Part shown: positions 28,293 through 32,902 of the stretch, piece by piece
How the letters are laid out: each line of letters begins with the position of its first letter
Numbering within the stretch: the first letter of the stretch is position 1
IMG/VR virus record: IMGVR_UViG_3300032050_000497
Coordinates: 1 to 32,902 of that record
Source: a virus
DNA: 32,902 nt
Direction: 5' to 3' (one strand)
Notes under the pieces: model-generated
Told to the model about the DNA's origin: nothing
Seen by the model: only the letters and a program-made list of their open reading frames with translations
The model's database searches: none
Position numbers and translations under genes: made by a program

Positions 28293-28457
28293 TTATTTGC
28301 TTTTGTAATTTACATTTTGTTTTGCTTCCAATTCACGCAAATCGTTTGCCACATCTGATACGCCATGCCAATCTTCAATCGCAATCATTACTTGTAAATA
28401 ATCCAATAATATTTCTTTTTGTGTTTCAAAATTGCTGTAATCTTTACTTTTGCTCAT
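28293..28457 (-). CDS. Hypothetical protein, 54 aa
   Basis: A helical protein: MSKSKDYSNFETQKEILLDY, then AIEDWHGVSDVANDLRELEA. The DWHGVSDVANDLREL block looks conserved in related phage proteins of unknown function. Overlaps the end of the 43-residue gene upstream. Confidence 0.6.
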   Translation of the reverse strand: MSKSKDYSNFETQKEILLDYLQVMIAIEDWHGVSDVANDLRELEAKQNVNYKSK

Positions 28458-28575
28458 TCTTTTTTTCCTCTTGTACTATTGCTGGTTTTTCTGGCCATAT
28501 TTTTTCTTTAATGTATGAAGCACCAAACCAACCCCATGCTGAAAAGAAACCCCACATAATGATTTCACCTATCAT
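28444..28575 (-). CDS. Small membrane protein, 43 aa
   Basis: An N-terminal hydrophobic helix MIGEIIMWGFFSAWGWFGAS (Trp-rich) and a polar Lys/Glu tail. Single-pass membrane protein of unknown role. It starts just after the stop of the GATase-like gene. Confidence 0.55.
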   Translation of the reverse strand: MIGEIIMWGFFSAWGWFGASYIKEKIWPEKPAIVQEEKKNEQK

Positions 28576-28576
28576 A

Positions 28577-29215
28577 CTACTTCTCCATCAATCTGTCAAC
28601 AAATTGTTTTAATAATGTATGATGTTTACCATTATTCCAGTGACGATGCAAATAAGGTTTATCATACCAATATTCTTCTGCTTCGAGATGGGGTCCAATC
28701 AAACCTATACGACCTTGTATAATTGCGGCTGGATCTCCATTTTTATATCTCGCTACAACTTCATAATTCGATTCTTCTCCGATAAATGTAGGTGCATCGT
28801 AAAAGAAGAATCTATCATCTGTGCCGTTCCAGTTACATTCAATTGCTTTACTGTATGATCGTCTGGTACAGGTGTTTGGTCTTTTAATATATTGTTTTGA
28901 TTCAACTCCGTACAGTATATTAAAATAATGTTTATCAGCCCAATAGGCACCCATACATATCCCAAGATATCTGCCACCAGATTTGATGTAGTCAAGGATA
29001 AAACTCCCGTGATGCCTAAAATATGTATCGAAAGCATCACTGTCGCCAACACCACCAGGAAAACACAAGAGATCCACATTATCAAAAAAGTCGTTTTCGA
29101 TTTCATGTTTAGTAAATAATTTATATGTATAGTTCGGTCCTAGTGCTTTGATTATACCATTGCACGATTGAACCGAACATTTCGGGTGTTGCACAAATAA
29201 TGCAATTGTTGACAC
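28577..29215 (-). CDS. Class I glutamine amidotransferase-like protein (BPL_N-like)
   Basis: 212 residues of the GATase1-like fold: PGGVGDSDAFDTYF, then GGRYLGICMGAYWA with nucleophile C87, and LIGPHLEAEEYW with H176 and E178 completing a Cys-His-Glu triad. This resembles the biotin-protein-ligase N-terminal-like group. The partner and substrate are unknown. Placement between nrdA and thioredoxin suggests a link to nucleotide chemistry, but this is inference. Confidence 0.7.
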   Translation of the reverse strand: MSTIALFVQHPKCSVQSCNGIIKALGPNYTYKLFTKHEIENDFFDNVDLLCFPGGVGDSDAFDTYFRHHGSFILDYIKSGGRYLGICMGAYWADKHYFNILYGVESKQYIKRPNTCTRRSYSKAIECNWNGTDDRFFFYDAPTFIGEESNYEVVARYKNGDPAAIIQGRIGLIGPHLEAEEYWYDKPYLHRHWNNGKHHTLLKQFVDRLMEK

Positions 29216-29225
29216 TTTATATCAA

Positions 29226-31022
29226 TCATCCTTCGCAAGCTAAACAAACATCTTCTGTTGCTAAAGCCTTCAAATCAATTTCTTCGATCACTTTTCTTTC
29301 GATTCTCTTTGACACTTTATCTGCTTTAGCCAATTTCTCACTACGGCAGTAATAAAGTGTTTTGAGTCCTTGTTTCCAAGCCTGAAAGTGTACAGCATGT
29401 AGATACTTTACATTTACATCAGGTCTAAAAAAGAGGTTAATGGATTGCGCCTGGTCAATGTAATTTTGTCTGTTAGCTGCGTGGTCCACAATCCATCTTT
29501 GGTCAATTTCCATACTAGTTTTGTAGACATCTTTGGTCCATTCATCCAAGAAATCCAAGTGTTGGACGGAACCATCGTTTGCAATGATAGATGACCAGAT
29601 TTCTTGATAATCCAATTTGCTGTCGGCATCACATTTCTCCTTGATTAACTTATCCAAATACTTATTTTTATTTAAGTAGGCTCCAGAAAGAGTATCTTGT
29701 CTATAGGCATTGGCACGATAAGGCTCAACAGAAGGGCTAGTATTGCCCATGATAATAGAGCTAGAAGCATTAGGAGCAATGGCCATAAGATGACTGAAAC
29801 GTAGTCCGGTGCCTCTAGCATCCGGTGCTTCACCTCGTTCAGCACCCAATTGAAGATTCGCTTCATTTAATCCTTCTCGTATGTGTTTAAATATTTTATT
29901 GTTTGAAGATGTTGCCAGCGCCGACTCAAACGGTATGCCATTTCTCTGTAGATAAGCGTGAAAACCAAGAGCCCCCACACCAATGCTGCGCTCTTGGATA
30001 GCAGAGTACCTGGCTCGGCTAATGTGATCAGGAGCATTGCTAATAAAGTACTGAAGTACATTATCCAGCATTTCAGCCGTGTCCCGTAAAAAAAGTTTAT
30101 CATTTTTCCACTCATCAAAATACTCCAAATTCAATGACGAAAGACAGCAAACAGCAGTTCTTTCTTTGTCGGTTGGTAAAATAATTTCGCTGCATAGATT
30201 ACTTTGTTTAATTGATAGACCTAATTTCTTTTGAAATTCTGGCATTGCACGATTACTTGTATCAATAAAATGCAAATATGGTTCACCCGTCATCATACGC
30301 ATTTCAAGTACACGTTGCCACAATTCTCTCGCAGAAACTTTGTCACGTACTTCACCACTATGTGGATCTTTTAGTTCCCATGTATCATCTGCATCATGGT
30401 CTAACATACACTTTTCAATTAAATGCATGAAGTCATCTGTAATGTTAATTCCGTGATGTAAATTCAAACAACGCATGTTTTGATCACCCGTTGGTTTACG
30501 CATCTCTAAGAAAATAAGAATATCTGGATGACTAATATCAAGATAAGCAGCGTAAGAACCGCGGCGGGTCCTACCTTGCCTATACGCCAAAGAAGAAGCG
30601 TCATAGGTACGCAAGTGAGGCATAATGCCAACAGACTTATCATCAGCAGAACGAATACCAAGACCAATTCCAACTCCTCCTCCTAACATTGAAAGCCAGT
30701 TGACTTCCGATAACGTATCGACCAAGCCCTCAGCACTATCATCCAAATAAGGTAAGAAACAAGAGATAGGAAGGCCACGCTTACTACGGCCAAAGCTAAG
30801 AATGGGAGTAGAATAACTAAGCCAATGCTTGCTACTATAATTATAAAGTCTTTGTGCATGTTCTTCATTTGAACTAAAAGCTTTTGAAACATATGCAAAC
30901 CTTTCTTGTGGAGAGTTTTCTTCCTCTTTCATGTAAGATTCTTTTAATCTTTTTACACCCAACTCATCAAACAAACTATCTTGAGAATAGTCTACCTTAA
31001 TACCATTGATGATATCTTCCAT
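29226..31022 (-). CDS. nrdA: Ribonucleotide reductase class I, alpha subunit
   Basis: 598 residues, much shorter than T4 or E. coli NrdA (about 750-760), and it lacks the N-terminal ATP-cone. Catalytic features are present: PISC (C88), SNLCSEI (N275, C277, E279), AVCCLSS (C292), LYYCRS (tandem Tyr of the radical path) and a C-terminal CLACEG with a CxxC for thioredoxin. Without the ATP-cone the enzyme would not be shut off by dATP, suiting high dNTP output. The frame extends 27 codons upstream, but GGAG precedes the ATG at 31022. Confidence 0.95.
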   Translation of the reverse strand: MEDIINGIKVDYSQDSLFDELGVKRLKESYMKEEENSPQERFAYVSKAFSSNEEHAQRLYNYSSKHWLSYSTPILSFGRSKRGLPISCFLPYLDDSAEGLVDTLSEVNWLSMLGGGVGIGLGIRSADDKSVGIMPHLRTYDASSLAYRQGRTRRGSYAAYLDISHPDILIFLEMRKPTGDQNMRCLNLHHGINITDDFMHLIEKCMLDHDADDTWELKDPHSGEVRDKVSARELWQRVLEMRMMTGEPYLHFIDTSNRAMPEFQKKLGLSIKQSNLCSEIILPTDKERTAVCCLSSLNLEYFDEWKNDKLFLRDTAEMLDNVLQYFISNAPDHISRARYSAIQERSIGVGALGFHAYLQRNGIPFESALATSSNNKIFKHIREGLNEANLQLGAERGEAPDARGTGLRFSHLMAIAPNASSSIIMGNTSPSVEPYRANAYRQDTLSGAYLNKNKYLDKLIKEKCDADSKLDYQEIWSSIIANDGSVQHLDFLDEWTKDVYKTSMEIDQRWIVDHAANRQNYIDQAQSINLFFRPDVNVKYLHAVHFQAWKQGLKTLYYCRSEKLAKADKVSKRIERKVIEEIDLKALATEDVCLACEG

Positions 31023-31045
31023 TCGCTGCTCCAATTTTATTGTTA

Positions 31046-31714
31046 TTAATTTTCTGTGAATTCTTTTGCCATCGGAAATACTTTGGCAACTACTTCTGCA
31101 CATTTACGTGCGATGAGCATGTGCTCTTTTTGTGTGCCGTTTGCTGAACGTAACTGTATGTAGTGTATCCAACTACGCAAGGTTCCATTCATATACAAAC
31201 GTGATACTGTTAGACCTTCTGGCAAAACTACACGGGCTTGTTCTTTTGCAAGACCATTTTCTATAGCCCACTCATACGCTTGTTTTGCTCTTAGAATTAC
31301 TGATGCTTGTTCTGATTCCCATCTTTCTTGCAAGTAATCATCATTCGTTTCAATAGAATTTTGTCGATTCTTTGTATCTTGTAATCTAGCTTCACGATAC
31401 ACAAAATCCAAATCTTCTACAGGATTAGCATAACGCTGTGAAAATTCCTGAAAAGAAAAAGAACGGTGACGAAGCATCTGTCTAGCAATATCTCTTGTGG
31501 TTTCAATTTCTAAACACATACTCACCATCTCTAAAGGTGACCAGTGTTGGTTTTTGATGAGATAACGAATTAACTTCTCACTTGTTTCTTTATTTGATTG
31601 GTTACTGGGATTTGATACTCTTGCACAGAAAGCGACTAACTCTTGTAAATCTTTTTCAATGCCACCACCTGATGTTCGTGCTATTTGTGAATAACTAATC
31701 AAATTAACTTTCAT
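31046..31714 (-). CDS. thyX: Flavin-dependent thymidylate synthase
   Basis: 222 residues. The signature RHRSFSFQEFS (82-92, RHRx7S) and the following QRYA identify ThyX, which makes dTMP from dUMP using FAD, NADPH and methylene-tetrahydrofolate. Length is typical. It supplies thymine nucleotides with NrdA/B and lies between primase and nrdA in transcription order, with one base to the primase stop. Confidence 0.95.
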   Translation of the reverse strand: MKVNLISYSQIARTSGGGIEKDLQELVAFCARVSNPSNQSNKETSEKLIRYLIKNQHWSPLEMVSMCLEIETTRDIARQMLRHRSFSFQEFSQRYANPVEDLDFVYREARLQDTKNRQNSIETNDDYLQERWESEQASVILRAKQAYEWAIENGLAKEQARVVLPEGLTVSRLYMNGTLRSWIHYIQLRSANGTQKEHMLIARKCAEVVAKVFPMAKEFTEN

Positions 31715-31715
31715 G

Positions 31716-32747
31716 TTAAACTCTTTTCCAAAATGTAAATCTAGTTTGTGCTTCCAAACCAGAAAAAGTATTATTACTTATAATTTCTTCAATTGCGTCA
31801 GGTGAAATGCCTGACATTACCATTTCATTTATATCTTTGGCTTCAATATAATCTGGCCATATCACTACCTTATAACCTAATTCTATCGAATTGTGCATCA
31901 TCTTTAGAATTTCTTTATTTCTTTTTTCATTATCATAGATGAGAATCTTTTCTTTGCAATCTACATTCTTAGCTGCGATTGAAAGATTTCCATCACCTGA
32001 AGCGATGCAGTTATTTAGAAACAAGGAATCTAACTGGCCTTCTACAATTCTTACTGGTTGATTTAAATCAACTGTATCCATACCAAACAATAACTTATCT
32101 TTTGAATCGTTTGTTCTCACGGTAACATAACGAAGCACTTTACTTCCAGATTCCAATGATCGACCAGTTACAGCGATTAATTCATTGTAATGGTCATAGA
32201 AAGGTATAACTAGACGAGCATCAGGTACTAATTCTTTATCACAATCAGGTATGAGTTTCTTAATGAACTTCTCATAGTTGGTTGTGAAATAGAGGTTATC
32301 AAAAAACTTTTCTGGTATTTTTCTTTTTTGTACGTATGTTAAACAAAAATGTCCAGAAGGCAAGTCCGAAAGTCTATCTGCGTATTCGAATGTTGTTTGC
32401 TTTTTGATCTTATCAAATTTGGGTTGTGGTATGTCGAAAGTTGGCTTTTGGTAATTGGAGTTACCTGATTCGCCGGCCTTGTATCTCTCAAGGATATATT
32501 CTTGATATAAGGCTGAGTCGGTGTGTTTAATAAGATTGCCAAGGTTCGTACTCGCTGCACAATTGTGACATCTGTAAAATAAACCACCAGATTTCTCGAA
32601 AACATATCCTCGAGCTTTAGATTTATTTTTCTGTGAATCACCACAGAAGTTACAAGAAAAATTGAATAGGTTAGTATCTTTCTGTTTGAAGTTACGCAAA
32701 CGAGAAGAAATTAACCGCAAATACTTCACATCAATAGACAGAGACAT
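31716..32747 (-). CDS. DNA primase, T4 gp61-like
   Basis: 343 residues. N-terminal zinc finger CNFC (C32, C35) and CHNC (C60, C63), then a TOPRIM-type catalytic region with IVEGQLDSLFL (VEGQLDS 235-241) and YDNEKRN (271-277). This is the layout of T4 gp61 primases, which make primers with the gp41 helicase. The start at ATG 32747 has a strong sigma70 promoter about 30 bases upstream, so this gene opens the leftward block. Confidence 0.9.
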   Translation of the reverse strand: MSLSIDVKYLRLISSRLRNFKQKDTNLFNFSCNFCGDSQKNKSKARGYVFEKSGGLFYRCHNCAASTNLGNLIKHTDSALYQEYILERYKAGESGNSNYQKPTFDIPQPKFDKIKKQTTFEYADRLSDLPSGHFCLTYVQKRKIPEKFFDNLYFTTNYEKFIKKLIPDCDKELVPDARLVIPFYDHYNELIAVTGRSLESGSKVLRYVTVRTNDSKDKLLFGMDTVDLNQPVRIVEGQLDSLFLNNCIASGDGNLSIAAKNVDCKEKILIYDNEKRNKEILKMMHNSIELGYKVVIWPDYIEAKDINEMVMSGISPDAIEEIISNNTFSGLEAQTRFTFWKRV

Positions 32748-32775
32748 AATATAGTAAATTATTTAATGAACGACT

Positions 32776-32804
32776 ATTATAACAGAAACTTGATGAAGTA
32801 TCAA
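32776..32804 (-). promoter_or_regulatory. Strong sigma70 promoter of the primase block
   Basis: On the minus strand a -35 TTGATA (32799-32804), 17 bases, and a perfect -10 TATAAT (32776-32781). It lies between the partial gene at the window edge and the primase start. Confidence 0.8.
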
Positions 32805-32807
32805 GTT
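32787..32807. promoter_or_regulatory. Inverted repeat over the -35 box
   Basis: AACTTGAT and ATCAAGTT, 8-bp arms with a 5-base centre, cover the -35 box and much of the spacer. It could be an operator, or a weak terminator for the gene upstream (TTTCTGTT follows). Confidence 0.5.
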
Positions 32808-32902
32808 ATATAAACAACTTTACCAATGACTCAAATTTAATGTTGGAGATTACCCAAGCTAAGATTATTACCCCACCAGCAATCATCCATTTCCATTGGG
32901 TG
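32806..32902 (-). CDS. Partial small membrane protein (5' end outside the window)
   Basis: The final 32 codons of a leftward gene entering from the right edge. It has a hydrophobic stretch WMIAGGVIILAWVI followed by a polar end SNIKFESLVKLFI. Probably a small membrane protein. The start lies beyond the window. Confidence 0.5.
   Translation of the reverse strand, partial: TQWKWMIAGGVIILAWVISNIKFESLVKLFI

Noticed and set aside
1-32902. tRNA genes
   Set aside because: I looked for the conserved T-arm string in the gaps and found none; no gap is suitable.

Overview
The window is part of a large, AT-rich, T4-like (myovirus-type) phage genome. The evidence is a gp61-type primase, class I ribonucleotide reductase NrdA/NrdB, ThyX, a thioredoxin, PhoH, long fibre genes, and dense blocks of very short genes whose starts and stops overlap (ATGA, TAATG, TGATG). 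Several small proteins look like the conserved unknowns of aquatic T4-like phages. The phage carries an outer-membrane porin and a PstS, and both resemble proteobacterial proteins. That points to a Gram-negative, probably aquatic proteobacterial host living under phosphorus limitation; the host identity is inference.

Layout. (1) About 1-12984, minus strand: roughly 45 small genes. Most are unrecognised. The recognisable ones are an HNH endonuclease, zinc-ribbon proteins, a Pal/OmpA-like lipoprotein coupled to a 46-residue lipoprotein, a MazG-like protein, PhoH, a SAM methyltransferase and a SprT-like metallopeptidase. One gene (4392-4589) runs the other way. Sigma70-type promoters are visible at 907-934, 1012-1039, 2285-2313 and 12018-12046. 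(2) 13085-22283, plus strand: a fibre/adhesin cassette. It holds short fibre pieces, a glycine-rich fibre, a 1411-residue fibre built of 21- and 28-residue repeats, three tandem tip paralogues with HxH motifs, an unknown 119-residue protein, a protein with two fused 2OG-Fe(II) oxygenase domains, and a Cys-containing protein. (3) 22272-32902, minus strand: reading in transcription order, primase, ThyX, NrdA, a GATase-like protein, three tiny genes, thioredoxin, NrdB, a methyltransferase, PstS, a phosphate-type porin, a terminator, an IscA-like protein, an exported nuclease, a zinc ribbon and a GIY-YIG-like protein.

How the genes work together. The right block couples dNTP production (NrdA/B, thioredoxin, ThyX) to what looks like phosphorus scavenging. 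A porin would let phosphate through the outer membrane, PstS would hand it to the host PstCAB transporter, and a signal-peptide nuclease could release nucleotides in the periplasm. The gap upstream of pstS holds three Pho-box-like 7-mers spaced exactly 11 bp apart. They lie inverted relative to the classical orientation toward pstS. The pstS-porin pair with this element is the most interesting system in the window.

Limits: all calls come from reading the sequence. No homology search was run, and many small genes have no assignable function.
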